Below are positions 27,591 to 36,127 of a stretch of DNA of 60,376 nt, piece by piece. The stretch is from Lampropedia puyangensis (lineage in GTDB: Bacteria > Pseudomonadota > Gammaproteobacteria > Burkholderiales > Burkholderiaceae_C), in NCBI RefSeq assembly GCF_004833285.1, contig NZ_STFG01000020.1, positions 1-60,376 of the forward strand, written 5' to 3'. The number at the start of each line of letters is the position of its first letter. Within the stretch, counting starts at the first letter, position 1. The notes under the pieces were generated by a model. It had not been told where the DNA came from and did not search any database. It worked only from the letters and a program-made list of their open reading frames with translations. The position numbers were made by a program, and so were the translations under genes.

Positions 27591-28229
27591 ATGCTCCAGT
27601 ACACGACTGTCCCCGTTACCGCGTTTCAGCAAAACTGCTCCATCGTATGGTGCGACACGACCAAAGACGCTGCCGTCATTGATCCCGGTGGCGATTTGCC
27701 AAAAATTCTCTCCGTTGCCAAACAGCTGGGCGTCACGCTTAAAGCCATCTGGCTCACGCATGCGCATATCGACCATGCAGGAGCGGCAGGCGAGTTGGCC
27801 CAAACACTGGCGTTGCCCATCATTGGCCCACATCCTGAAGACCAGTTCTTGATTGACGGCCTGCCAGAACAAAGCCGTGCATATGGATTTCCTCCCGCGC
27901 AGTCGTTCTCCCCCACGCGCTGGCTTGACGAAGGCGACAGCGTACAAATCGGGCAAGAGACCTTGAATGTCTACCACACCCCAGGACATACGCCAGGCCA
28001 TGTGATTTTTCATGCGCCTAACCAACATTTGGCTTTTGTAGGCGATGTGCTGTTTGCCGGCAGCATTGGCCGAACTGATTTCCCACGCGGTAACCACCAG
28101 CAGCTGATAGACAGCATTGTGCAAAAGCTATGGCCGTTGGGTAATGAAACCGAATTTGTGCCGGGCCATGGGCCCAATAGCACTTTTGCGCGCGAACGCG
28201 CCAGCAACCCGTTTGTGGGTGGCACCTAA
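27591..28229 (+). CDS. Metallo-beta-lactamase-fold hydrolase (YcbL/GloB-like)
   Basis: A 212-residue hydrolase of the metallo-beta-lactamase superfamily, in the small glyoxalase II-like YcbL group that hydrolyses S-lactoylglutathione or related thioesters. The zinc motif WLTHAHIDHAGAAGEL (HxHxDH), the later HTPGHTPGH, the metal-bridging GDVLFAGSIGRTDF and the C-terminal FVPGHGPNST are all present. The ATG at 27591 is preferred over a TTG at 27579, because MLQYTTVPVTAFQQNCSIV is the normal family N-terminus. It is transcribed alone, divergently from thrB. Confidence 0.92.
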   Translation: MLQYTTVPVTAFQQNCSIVWCDTTKDAAVIDPGGDLPKILSVAKQLGVTLKAIWLTHAHIDHAGAAGELAQTLALPIIGPHPEDQFLIDGLPEQSRAYGFPPAQSFSPTRWLDEGDSVQIGQETLNVYHTPGHTPGHVIFHAPNQHLAFVGDVLFAGSIGRTDFPRGNHQQLIDSIVQKLWPLGNETEFVPGHGPNSTFARERASNPFVGGT

Positions 28230-28283
28230 GCACGTATTGAGTATCTCCACGCAGACCGCGTTGGAGCCCAAAAGGATGCGCGA

Positions 28284-28313
28284 TGCCAATTTACGTATAC
28301 AGGCAAATTGGCA
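28284..28313 (+). terminator. Hairpin after YcbL-like gene
   Basis: TGCCAATTT (28284-28292) and AAATTGGCA (28305-28313) are perfect nine-base arms with a 12-base loop, about 55 bases past the stop. A run of T follows only at 28338-28344, after a short CAGGCGCCTG palindrome, so termination may involve the second element. Confidence 0.45.
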
Positions 28314-28458
28314 GCAACAGGCGCCTGGCACTCCCTCTTTTTTTGTGTCTTGCTCGACTGGGTGGAGATCCGCAACACGTTCTAAGTCCTGCTATTCAGT
28401 CGCCCCTTCCTCAAACCAATTGAAGGGGCATCCCAGATAGGCCTCATTAAGCTTAAAA

Positions 28459-29754
28459 ATGACCTCTTCCGTCACTGCGCGCACTCTTTTGGATTCTCTT
28501 CGTCCTTATTTAGAAAAAGCGCCACTTGCCGCCTTGCTTCTTGGCATCACCTCAGGTTTTCCTGCAGCCATGATTGGCGCAACACTGACCACAAGGCTTG
28601 CCCAGCACGGCATCAGCAAGCAAAGTGTCATGGCATTTTCCCTGGCGTTTCTGGCTTACAACCTGAAATTCCTCTGGGCTCCTGCAGTGGACCGGTTTCG
28701 TCTGCCAGTCATCGCTCGATTCGGCCAACGCCGATCATGGCTTTGGTTTTCCGCAGCGATGCTTGTCGTTTCTCTCTGCCTTTTGGGTTCTACTGATCCC
28801 GCAACCAATCTCAGAACAGTGGCCATTTATGCCGTCATGACCGGAGTAGCAGGCGCAACACTAGACATCGTCATTGATGCGTATCGCATTGAAAGTTTAA
28901 GCATCGCTCAACTTGGCGCGGGATCTGGTATGTCGCAGTATGGCTGGCGGATTGGCGCAGCCACAGCAGGAGCGCTTGCCCTGATCATCGCAGAGCACGC
29001 CAGTTGGACTGTGGCCTACATCGGTTGTTCGATATTCGTTCTCCCTGCCCTTTTTGTCACACTATGGCTTGGCGAACCATACCGAAGCAATACGATTAAT
29101 CAGAAAAAAAGCAAGCTGGCATCCATCGCATCTGCAGTCTTTGATCCTTTGCGTGATTTTTTCATGCGGCGAGGCGCGATCTTGGTCTTGCTATTTGTTC
29201 TCCTGCACAAAATTGGCGATACCCTCGCCAATCTCAGTGTTCGACTGCTCCTAGAGGAGCTGCAATTTAGCAACACCGAAATTGCCACCTATGACATTTT
29301 GTTTGGGTTTATCGCCACTTTATTTGGCATTTTTGTTGGAGGCCTTCTGTACAGGAGAGTTGGCCTAAAACATTCCGTGCTTATCAGTCTGATCCTGATG
29401 GCCGTGTCCAATCTTTCTTTCGCTGTATTGGCACATATCGGGCATAGCAACCTCATGCTGGCCTTCACGATGGGATTTGAAAATTTTGCCAGTGGCATCG
29501 GAGGTGTCGCCATCGTTGCTTACTTCTCTGCCATGTGTAATCTGGCATTTACAGCATCGCAATACGCATTGCTATCAGCAGCAGCCTCTATCGCAGGACG
29601 GCTCCTGACAGGCACATCAGCGGGAAGTCTTATTGAAAATTTTGGATTTATTAATTTCTACCTATTCACGACCATACTTGCTCTGCCAGGCCTTCTCATT
29701 TACTTGATTCTCATGAAATTCAACTTCGTTGAAAGCTCCATCAGTCGCCCCTGA
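28459..29754 (+). CDS. ampG: AmpG-like MFS muropeptide permease
   Basis: A 431-residue, twelve-helix major facilitator protein. GITSGFPAAMIGATLTTRLAQHGIS, AYNLKFLWAPAVDRF, and GVAGATLDIVIDAYRIE are typical of AmpG, the inner-membrane importer of anhydromuropeptides from peptidoglycan recycling; AmpG relatives also include acetyl-CoA transporter-like proteins. AmpG-type transport would fit the neighbouring envelope genes only loosely. A cytoplasmic loop with NTINQKKSKLASIASAVFD follows helix six. The gene is alone on the plus strand and the TRAP cassette converges on it about 70 bases downstream. Substrate is inferred. Confidence 0.8.
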   Translation: MTSSVTARTLLDSLRPYLEKAPLAALLLGITSGFPAAMIGATLTTRLAQHGISKQSVMAFSLAFLAYNLKFLWAPAVDRFRLPVIARFGQRRSWLWFSAAMLVVSLCLLGSTDPATNLRTVAIYAVMTGVAGATLDIVIDAYRIESLSIAQLGAGSGMSQYGWRIGAATAGALALIIAEHASWTVAYIGCSIFVLPALFVTLWLGEPYRSNTINQKKSKLASIASAVFDPLRDFFMRRGAILVLLFVLLHKIGDTLANLSVRLLLEELQFSNTEIATYDILFGFIATLFGIFVGGLLYRRVGLKHSVLISLILMAVSNLSFAVLAHIGHSNLMLAFTMGFENFASGIGGVAIVAYFSAMCNLAFTASQYALLSAAASIAGRLLTGTSAGSLIENFGFINFYLFTTILALPGLLIYLILMKFNFVESSISRP

Positions 29755-29825
29755 CGTTGAACTGGCCCAGTACATTGCGCACGGGCCAATACAATTGCAC
29801 ATAAGCCTGCTTTGTAAATCGCAGT

Positions 29826-31103
29826 TCAATAAAACCAGCGAGCTGGCACCAATACCAAGCTTGGAAACGCCACCAAAAGGAACATCACGCCAAATTGTGC
29901 GAGCATGAATGGCCAGACGCCGCGGATGACCTGGTCCATATTGACTCTGCCGACACCTGCAACTGTTGACAAAACAGTACCAACCGGCGGTGTCATCAGG
30001 CTGATGGAGTTATTGATCATGAAGAGCACGCCGAAGTAGATCGGGTCGATTCCAGCAGCTTTGACCAATGGCATAAAGACGGGGGTCAAGATAAGAATCG
30101 TGGGGATCATGTCCATCGCTGTTCCCACCAGCATGGTGATCAGCATCATGACAATCAACAGCAGCACAGGGCGATCGAGCAGAGGTTGCAACAATTCAAT
30201 CAGCTCGGCAGGCAAGTTGGCCACGGTGATCATCCAAGCAGACACCATGGCGGCTGCTACCAGAAGCATCACAATGGCGGTCGTTTGGGCTGCTGAAAGG
30301 AATAGCGTGTAAAGCTGTGACAAGCGCAGCTCGCGGTATACCAAGGTTGATATCAATAAAGCATATACCGCAGCGGCCACCGCAGCTTCTGTAGGCGTGA
30401 AGATGCCCAGTTTTAAACCAAACACCACGATGACTGGTAAGCCCAAAGCAAAAATAGCGTCTTTTGCAGCTTTCACTACGTCGGCAAATGAAGCGCGTGG
30501 TTGTGCTTCTAGTTTGTCGTGACGTACCAACCACCACCAAGTAATAGTAATGGCCACACCAAGCATCAAGCCCGGTGCAATACCGGCCATGAAAAGGCGT
30601 GATATGGAAAGATTGGCGGCAACACCAAATAGAACAAAGCCAATGCTTGGTGGCAGCACAGGGGCGATGATGGCGGCCGATGAGAGCAAACCTGCAGAGC
30701 GAGCAGGGTTGTAACCGGCTTGATGCATCATGGGTAAGAGTAAGGCCGACAGTGCAGCGGCATCCGCAACGGCTGAGCCAGACAGGGCAGCCATGATGAT
30801 GCCAGTCATAATGCCGACATACCCGAGGCCGCCGCGTACATGCCCAACAAGCGTCATGGCGAAGCCGACGATCCGTTTGGAGAGGCCGCCCGCATTCATG
30901 ATTTCACCAGCAAGCATGAAAAACGGTACCGCTAAAAGTGGAAAGCTATTGGCCCCTTCAATCACGTTTTGCGCCAAGATCTGCGGGTCAAACATGTTCA
31001 AGTGCCACATGAGGGCGGCACCGCTGAGCAGTAAAGAGAATGCGATCGGAACACCAAGCGCCATGGCGCCCAGCAGTGTTACTAAAAAAATGGTCAAGGT
31101 CAT
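29826..31103 (-). CDS. dctM: TRAP transporter large permease DctM
   Basis: The large membrane subunit of a TRAP transporter, 425 residues and about twelve hydrophobic helices. Family features are PIAFSLLLSGAALMWHLN near the N-terminus, SGSAVADAAALSALLLPMM, PPSIGFVLFGVAANLSISRLF, FTPTEAAVAAAVYALL and the C-terminal LMTPPVGTVLSTVAGVG. With DctQ and the periplasmic DctP it imports organic acids using the sodium gradient. It is the last gene of the six-gene minus-strand cassette that starts at dctP, 22 bases after dctQ. Confidence 0.95.
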   Translation of the reverse strand: MTLTIFLVTLLGAMALGVPIAFSLLLSGAALMWHLNMFDPQILAQNVIEGANSFPLLAVPFFMLAGEIMNAGGLSKRIVGFAMTLVGHVRGGLGYVGIMTGIIMAALSGSAVADAAALSALLLPMMHQAGYNPARSAGLLSSAAIIAPVLPPSIGFVLFGVAANLSISRLFMAGIAPGLMLGVAITITWWWLVRHDKLEAQPRASFADVVKAAKDAIFALGLPVIVVFGLKLGIFTPTEAAVAAAVYALLISTLVYRELRLSQLYTLFLSAAQTTAIVMLLVAAAMVSAWMITVANLPAELIELLQPLLDRPVLLLIVMMLITMLVGTAMDMIPTILILTPVFMPLVKAAGIDPIYFGVLFMINNSISLMTPPVGTVLSTVAGVGRVNMDQVIRGVWPFMLAQFGVMFLLVAFPSLVLVPARWFY

Positions 31104-31125
31104 GGTTTACTCCGGCGGGTGCGGT

Positions 31126-31632
31126 TTATTCGGATTCAATGGCAGAGGTCGTGAGCATGTGATTGGCGTTGCCTGTGATGAGCAGCCAAAGCTCATGCAG
31201 AAGGACAACACATGCGAGTGCGCCAAAAAGAACACCGCTGGCGTAAAAGATGGCGGTCGAAGCTTCCAAAACTGCACTCTTGGCGTTGAGGTTCAGAAGC
31301 ATTTGCTCCCATCCGCCCATGACAATGAGTACGCATACAAAAAGCATCAAAAGCCGGGAAACAGCAAAGCAAAATTTGCGGCCACCAAGTGGCAGTCGGT
31401 TTAAGAGGAGGTTGGTACCCAAATGCCTTCTTTGGGTGAGTGCCACAAAGGCCCCCAGAAAAGTCATCCAGACAAAGAGCCATCGCGAGAGCTCTTCCGT
31501 GACGGTGAAGCCAGAATTGAATCCGTACCGTAGCACCACATTGCCAAACACCATAATCACCATGGCCGCTAAGCACAGCACCATGAAAATGGAAAATAGC
31601 TGGCATATTTTTTTGATGAAGTAACTTATCAT
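31126..31632 (-). CDS. dctQ: TRAP transporter small permease DctQ
   Basis: A 168-residue membrane protein with four hydrophobic helices, the normal shape of the DctQ small subunit. VFGNVVLRYGFNSGFTVTEELSRWLFVWMTFLGA contains the conserved aromatic-arginine and EELSR motif, and RRHLGTNLLLNRLP the cytoplasmic loop before helix three. It starts four bases past the stop of the flavoprotein gene, so it belongs to the same transcript, and it is followed by dctM. The transporter genes are thus split: dctP first, dctQM last, with three enzyme genes between them. Confidence 0.93.
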   Translation of the reverse strand: MISYFIKKICQLFSIFMVLCLAAMVIMVFGNVVLRYGFNSGFTVTEELSRWLFVWMTFLGAFVALTQRRHLGTNLLLNRLPLGGRKFCFAVSRLLMLFVCVLIVMGGWEQMLLNLNAKSAVLEASTAIFYASGVLFGALACVVLLHELWLLITGNANHMLTTSAIESE

Positions 31633-31636
31633 CTAG

Positions 31637-33331
31637 TCATCTCCTTTTTGATTTTGATTCATATATCTGCTGAGAGGCTGCGAAAGCAAAAGCGATGGCT
31701 GGCCCCAAATTAATACCTGGCCCCGGATAGTGCGAGCCCATGATCGAATGCATGTCATTTCCCACTGCATGCAAGCCGGCAATCGGAGCCTGATCACGTA
31801 GAACGCGACCATAGGCATCAGTGACAAGCCCACGACTACCTGCAATATCTGCGGTGTAAAGATGGATGGCAAAAAATGCTCCGTCATCCAGTGGTCGTAA
31901 GTTCGGGTTGGGTTGTACGGAGGCATCACCCAAATTTCGTTGATAGGGTGTACTGCCTCGAGCAAAATCCTCGTCGACACCAGTGCTGGCTAGGGCGTTG
32001 TATCGCTGGATAGAGTCTTTTAAATGGGACAGTGCAATGCCTGCTTGCTTTGCTAGGTCATCCAAGGTGGATGCATGTATGAGATAGCCGGCTTGTATGA
32101 ATTTTTTCAAGCCCCGACCACCTGGGCGAACGAGGCCTAAACCGTACTTTTGAATGGCTTGGCGATCGGTAATCAACCAAGCATGCCCTTCGCTTTGGCT
32201 GAGCATGGCTTGACCCAATTGGTGGTATGACACGCATTCATTGGCAAATCGTTTGCCTTGTGCATTGACAATCAACGTACCTGGCTTGCCGCGATCAAGT
32301 ACGAAATGCGGGAAAACAGCCAAGCTTTGATCACGCCTTGTATGGATCGAGACAGGGGCCCAGCATGCATTGCTTTCCTGATTACTTCCTAAACGAGCGC
32401 CTAGCCGCAAGGTTTCATAAAGAAGCGCTCCCGATGATGTTTGACTGCGGGGCGTGTAGCGAACGCATGGTGGGAGCGATGTTGCTCGCCAATCTGGATG
32501 GTCGTTGAAACCTCCGCCAGCCATCACAACGGCCTTGGTGGCGGATAAAGTTATTTCGTTCGCTTCTTTTTGAATTCGCAAGCCGTGTACATCGCCTTGT
32601 TTTGTCAGTAGGCCTTTGGCGGTGCAGTTGGTCCATATCGGGACTTTTTGCTGTTGTAGCGAATAAACGAGCCGGGCCACTAATGCGTTGCCCATGACCA
32701 AGCGCGTTCCGCGGGTAAAACGCAGACGGTCTTTGGCATATCTGACGAGCAAACCAGTCGCATAGCGAAGTGATGCCCAGGATCGCCCCATTTGCAATAA
32801 GTGTCCGATGTCGGTGCGGTCAACCATCATGCCGTTGAGCACCGTGAATTCTGGAATAGGCGGTCTTAGTCGAAGAAAGTCCTCTTGTAATAAACGTCCG
32901 TCAAATGGAGGGCATTCCAAGGCACGCCCGTGTGTGCTGGCACCAGGCAAGTCTCCGCAGTAATCTGGGTGATAGGCGAAAGCGCGAAACTGCACAGCCG
33001 TGTGGGTTGTCAGCTCTTTAATGGCTTGTGGGCCTTGGTGGAGAAAAGCATCGCGTAAAGCAGCAGGGCTCTGTGCATGCGTTGCTGCCTCTAAATATTG
33101 AGCGGCAGTTTGCATTGAGGCGCTGCCGTCGTTGCGTGCGTGAATGCTTTCGTCGTACTGACTGCCTGGTATCCAGACAGCGCCTGCGGATAGGGCGCTG
33201 GTGCCACCAATCCATTGACTTTGTTCCAGCACCAAGACACGCATGCCTTTAAGCGCGCAAAACAAGGCGGTAGATAATCCTGCGACGCCTGATCCGACAA
33301 CGATCACGTCGAAGCTCGCGTTTGTTGTCAT
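31637..33331 (-). CDS. KstD-like FAD-dependent dehydrogenase
   Basis: A 564-residue flavoprotein of the FAD_binding_2 family, near fumarate reductase flavoproteins and 3-ketosteroid delta-1-dehydrogenases. The dinucleotide fold DVIVVGSGVAGLSTALF with VLVLEQ starts at residue 8, followed by GGTSALSAGAVWIPG as in KstD proteins, and the C-terminal flavin contact HYPGPGINLGPAIAFAFA. No Tat or Sec signal is present, so it is cytoplasmic. The sequence between residues 100 and 330 shows tyrosine-rich stretches that could form the substrate cavity. It overlaps the epimerase gene upstream by ATGA. It probably desaturates or oxidises the cyclic or acidic compound brought in by the TRAP system; the identity is unknown. 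Confidence 0.85.
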   Translation of the reverse strand: MTTNASFDVIVVGSGVAGLSTALFCALKGMRVLVLEQSQWIGGTSALSAGAVWIPGSQYDESIHARNDGSASMQTAAQYLEAATHAQSPAALRDAFLHQGPQAIKELTTHTAVQFRAFAYHPDYCGDLPGASTHGRALECPPFDGRLLQEDFLRLRPPIPEFTVLNGMMVDRTDIGHLLQMGRSWASLRYATGLLVRYAKDRLRFTRGTRLVMGNALVARLVYSLQQQKVPIWTNCTAKGLLTKQGDVHGLRIQKEANEITLSATKAVVMAGGGFNDHPDWRATSLPPCVRYTPRSQTSSGALLYETLRLGARLGSNQESNACWAPVSIHTRRDQSLAVFPHFVLDRGKPGTLIVNAQGKRFANECVSYHQLGQAMLSQSEGHAWLITDRQAIQKYGLGLVRPGGRGLKKFIQAGYLIHASTLDDLAKQAGIALSHLKDSIQRYNALASTGVDEDFARGSTPYQRNLGDASVQPNPNLRPLDDGAFFAIHLYTADIAGSRGLVTDAYGRVLRDQAPIAGLHAVGNDMHSIMGSHYPGPGINLGPAIAFAFAASQQIYESKSKRR

Positions 33332-34134
33332 GCCAATTCAGCCTGCGCAATCAGCCGTTGCGTGGCCACGCGCAATGCAGTTGCTTTTTCAAGTGGCGAG
33401 CGTGGATCTTGCAAAGGGGCTTCAATAGAAATCGGTACGCCAGCGGGTAGGCTTTGCAGCATGGCTGTTAAGTTGAGACCGCCTTCGCCGGGGATTAATC
33501 GCGCTTCGCGAGCTTGGAACATGATGCCCTCCATGCTCGCAGGGCGCTTTGCAGGTGCATCACAGATCTGAAAATAGCACCATTGCTCAGGGGCAATGGT
33601 GCGCATTGACGCTAGCGTTTCTTGCGCACGATCCCAATGAATGGCATCGACGATCAAGCCAGGCCCTGGCCCTGCCGCCTGAAGGACGCGTTTGGCAGAT
33701 GCCAAGGAGTTGACGCCTCGCCACGGCATGAATTCCAGTCCCATTCTTAAGCCGAATGGAAGAGCGAGTTGGGAAAATTCAGCCAATCGCTGCGCCAAGG
33801 CAGACTCATCGGTGCTGTCGCCTGCAACCAAAACATAGCGAGCACCGAGCTGCGCCGCTGCCTCAAAAAATGAGAGGTAGTCTTGAGCGCAACTTTGGGC
33901 ATGCAAACCAATGATTTCAACGTCATTGACCTTAATGTTCAAGTCGCGCATGCGGGCCAAGGTCTCTCGCATGAGAGGCGCTTGGTTGAGCATCGGAAAA
34001 ACATATTGACCTTGTAGCGCAGGCGCTAAGCGTAAGCCAACTTGTTCAAAGCCTGCAGCTGCAGCTGTTTCGATAACTTCGGGAGGAGAAAGCTCAAGAA
34101 CAGTTAAATGCGCAAGGCAGAGTGGATGAGACAT
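33328..34134 (-). CDS. Sugar phosphate isomerase/epimerase-type TIM barrel
   Basis: From the ATG at 34134 the protein has 268 residues and belongs to the xylose isomerase-like TIM-barrel family (AP endonuclease 2 fold). Conserved elements are FEQVGLRLAP, VNDVEIIGLHA, RYVLVAGDSTDE, GLRMGLEFMPWRGV with a metal-ligand glutamate, GLIVDAIHWDRA, CYFQICDAP and LIPGEGGLNLTAML. Members isomerise or dehydrate sugars, inositols and hydroxypyruvate, and some are 3-dehydroshikimate dehydratases. Sixteen extra residues from an upstream start at 34182 have no family support. It lies between the DUF4286-like gene and the flavoprotein gene in the TRAP cassette. Confidence 0.85.
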   Translation of the reverse strand: MSHPLCLAHLTVLELSPPEVIETAAAAGFEQVGLRLAPALQGQYVFPMLNQAPLMRETLARMRDLNIKVNDVEIIGLHAQSCAQDYLSFFEAAAQLGARYVLVAGDSTDESALAQRLAEFSQLALPFGLRMGLEFMPWRGVNSLASAKRVLQAAGPGPGLIVDAIHWDRAQETLASMRTIAPEQWCYFQICDAPAKRPASMEGIMFQAREARLIPGEGGLNLTAMLQSLPAGVPISIEAPLQDPRSPLEKATALRVATQRLIAQAELA

Positions 34135-34204
34135 GACCAAGGTTCCGCGATCTGTGACAGCGCGATAAAGGACTGCAATCACTTTTTGTGATTGCAGTCA
34201 TGCT

Positions 34205-34933
34205 TTATGTGTTCGCTACCGAAATGAGGGACGGTGTTGCAGCGCGGCCTACTTGCTGCATATCTTTAGGTGTTGCTGAGACTGCGAGCTCGTAGCAGTC
34301 GTACTGGCTGTGCTCAGCACCTAAGGCTTTTAGTTTTGATGGTGCTAATTCACCATCCACTAAAGTGTGTAGCGCATCAAGCGCATATCCGGTGACCACC
34401 AGCACCCACTCAGCGACTGCATCTTTCCCGCGTATTTTTTCCTCTGCGGTGCGCTCAATCTCTGGGCTGCGATGCTGCAGAAGATGTGCCCCGGTGAAGC
34501 CTTTGCGACTTGGCAACGTCTGAATCAGTGCTTCCAAATACGCAAGCAAAGGGGCGTTGAGTGGTGCATTTTGCAGTGAGAGCCGAATCGTGAGGGCATG
34601 ATTGGCTGTGGTGGTGCCTGCCGTGGCAATCACCTCACACTGGCTGCGCACCATTTTGTGATGCAAAGGCATCATCTTGACGGACCATGGCGTAGGGGAA
34701 TTCAACCGAGCCAAGTAATCCGGCGATGACAAAACAGAATGGCCTTCCAGCTCATACATCACAAACGTTCCACAGCCTTGCCCCGTTTGGCGCCAGCGGG
34801 TAGCCCGCTGGAAACCGGGTATCCCTAGGCGCTCTGGAAAATGCTCATGAGCATGCCAGTGGCAGAACTCATCAAAACCATTTTCCTCAACCTCCCACCA
34901 CATAGTGAGAGCTGCTTTGCCCAATATCGCCAT
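34205..34933 (-). CDS. DUF4286-like dimeric alpha/beta-barrel protein
   Basis: A 242-residue protein. The first half, FCHWHAHEHFPERLGIPGF with GTFVMYELEGHSVLSSPDY and TPWSVKMMPLHH, matches the pattern of the DUF4286/EthD-like ferredoxin-fold proteins (a W/Y-x-x-EH-x-P-E-R-L motif followed by a YELE strand). The second half may be a degenerate repeat of the same fold. Such proteins bind or isomerise aromatic and other catabolic intermediates; no enzyme activity is proven for the family. It is translated three bases after the dctP stop, so it is closely tied to the transported substrate. Confidence 0.75.
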   Translation of the reverse strand: MAILGKAALTMWWEVEENGFDEFCHWHAHEHFPERLGIPGFQRATRWRQTGQGCGTFVMYELEGHSVLSSPDYLARLNSPTPWSVKMMPLHHKMVRSQCEVIATAGTTTANHALTIRLSLQNAPLNAPLLAYLEALIQTLPSRKGFTGAHLLQHRSPEIERTAEEKIRGKDAVAEWVLVVTGYALDALHTLVDGELAPSKLKALGAEHSQYDCYELAVSATPKDMQQVGRAATPSLISVANT

Positions 34934-34936
34934 AGA

Positions 34937-35971
34937 TTACTTTCCGCTCCGAATGCGTGTCAGCTCTTCTACGACTTCGTTGTAGAGTTCAGCGCCGACT
35001 TCTTGTGAGTGTTTGGCCACAACGGGTTTGACTTTTTCACGCAAACGTTCAATTTCTTCGTCAGAGACAGCATTGACTTTCAACTCGTCTTTGAGGGCTT
35101 CGAGCGTCTTGGCTTCTGCTGCTTGTGAGGTCTCACGTTGAAAAATTTTCGCTTCTTGAGCGGCATCACGGATGATGGCGCGCTCTGTATCTGACATGCC
35201 ATCCCATGTTTTTTTGCTCATCAGCAAAGGCATGCCTGTGTACAAATGGCGTGTGAGTGACAGGTATTTTTGTACCTCTTGTAATCGCGATGCAGCGATG
35301 ACGCCAATAGGATTGTCTTGGCCATCGACAGTGCGTGACTCAAGCGCGCCGTACAGCTCGCCAAAAGTCATGGGAACTGGGTTTGCCCCTAACGTATTGA
35401 ACAGATCGACGTAAATTGGTGACGCAATCACGCGAAGCTTCAAGCCCTGGATATCTTCGGCCTTGGTGATGGGGTGCTTGCTGTTGGTCATGTGGCGAAA
35501 GCCCAGATCCCATAACCCCAGGCTGATCAGACCGTGTTCGGCAAGGCCTTCGTCCAGTCGACGTCCAATCGGGCCATCTGCAATCGCGTAAGCCTCTTCG
35601 GCATTGTTGAATAAGAACGGCAAGTCGTAGACGCTTTGCTTTTTGTCGACAGATGCGACCAGCCCGTATGCCAGCGAGGTGAAGTCCAGAGTGCCCCCTC
35701 GAACTGCGGAGAGGTTTTGTGGGTCACTTCCCAAAATAGCGTTCGCGAACAGCTGAATTTTGATCTTTCCATCGCTTTTTTGCGCAACCAAATCACCGAA
35801 TTTTTTGGCGCCTACGGCAAAAGGATGGTCCGGTGCCACGCTGTAGGCAAAACGCAAGTTGCGCTGTTTGACGTCTTGCGCATTCACTCCTAATGATGCG
35901 GTGGTCAGAATGACGCCCCCCACCACCAAGCTAAGGGTGCGCAGCATGTTTTTTGCAAATGACTTTCTCAT
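34937..35971 (-). CDS. dctP: TRAP transporter solute-binding protein DctP
   Basis: A 344-residue periplasmic binding protein, first gene of the cassette. It has a signal peptide ending near GVNAQ and DctP hallmarks: LRFAYSVAPDHPFAVGAKKF, DGKIKIQLFANAILGS, GLKLRVIASPIYVDLFNTLGANPVPMTFGELYGAL (with the carboxylate-binding arginine and the asparagine) and TVDGQDNPIGVI. These residues imply a mono- or dicarboxylate ligand. The gene diverges from an iclR-type regulator across a 156-base AT-rich region. Confidence 0.94.
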   Translation of the reverse strand: MRKSFAKNMLRTLSLVVGGVILTTASLGVNAQDVKQRNLRFAYSVAPDHPFAVGAKKFGDLVAQKSDGKIKIQLFANAILGSDPQNLSAVRGGTLDFTSLAYGLVASVDKKQSVYDLPFLFNNAEEAYAIADGPIGRRLDEGLAEHGLISLGLWDLGFRHMTNSKHPITKAEDIQGLKLRVIASPIYVDLFNTLGANPVPMTFGELYGALESRTVDGQDNPIGVIAASRLQEVQKYLSLTRHLYTGMPLLMSKKTWDGMSDTERAIIRDAAQEAKIFQRETSQAAEAKTLEALKDELKVNAVSDEEIERLREKVKPVVAKHSQEVGAELYNEVVEELTRIRSGK

Positions 35972-36032
35972 TACGATGTCTCCTGTTTATTAACGATGTT
36001 TTAAATATGAACTGAAGTATTGCATAAAAAAA

Positions 36033-36063
36033 TTGAATGATGTTCAAAAAAATAATGTCATTC
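36033..36063. promoter_or_regulatory. Candidate IclR operator
   Basis: TTGAA-TGATG-TTCAA (36033-36047) is an inverted repeat, overlapped by wider arms GAATGA (36035-36040) and TCATTC (36058-36063). The site sits midway between divergent dctP and the IclR-family gene in an AT-rich stretch, where an IclR dimer would be expected to bind. Confidence 0.5.
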
Positions 36064-36127
36064 ATGAAAATAACAAAACCTGAAGAAAAACCTGATACGC
36101 TCGAACGCAACACATTCGGAGAAAACA

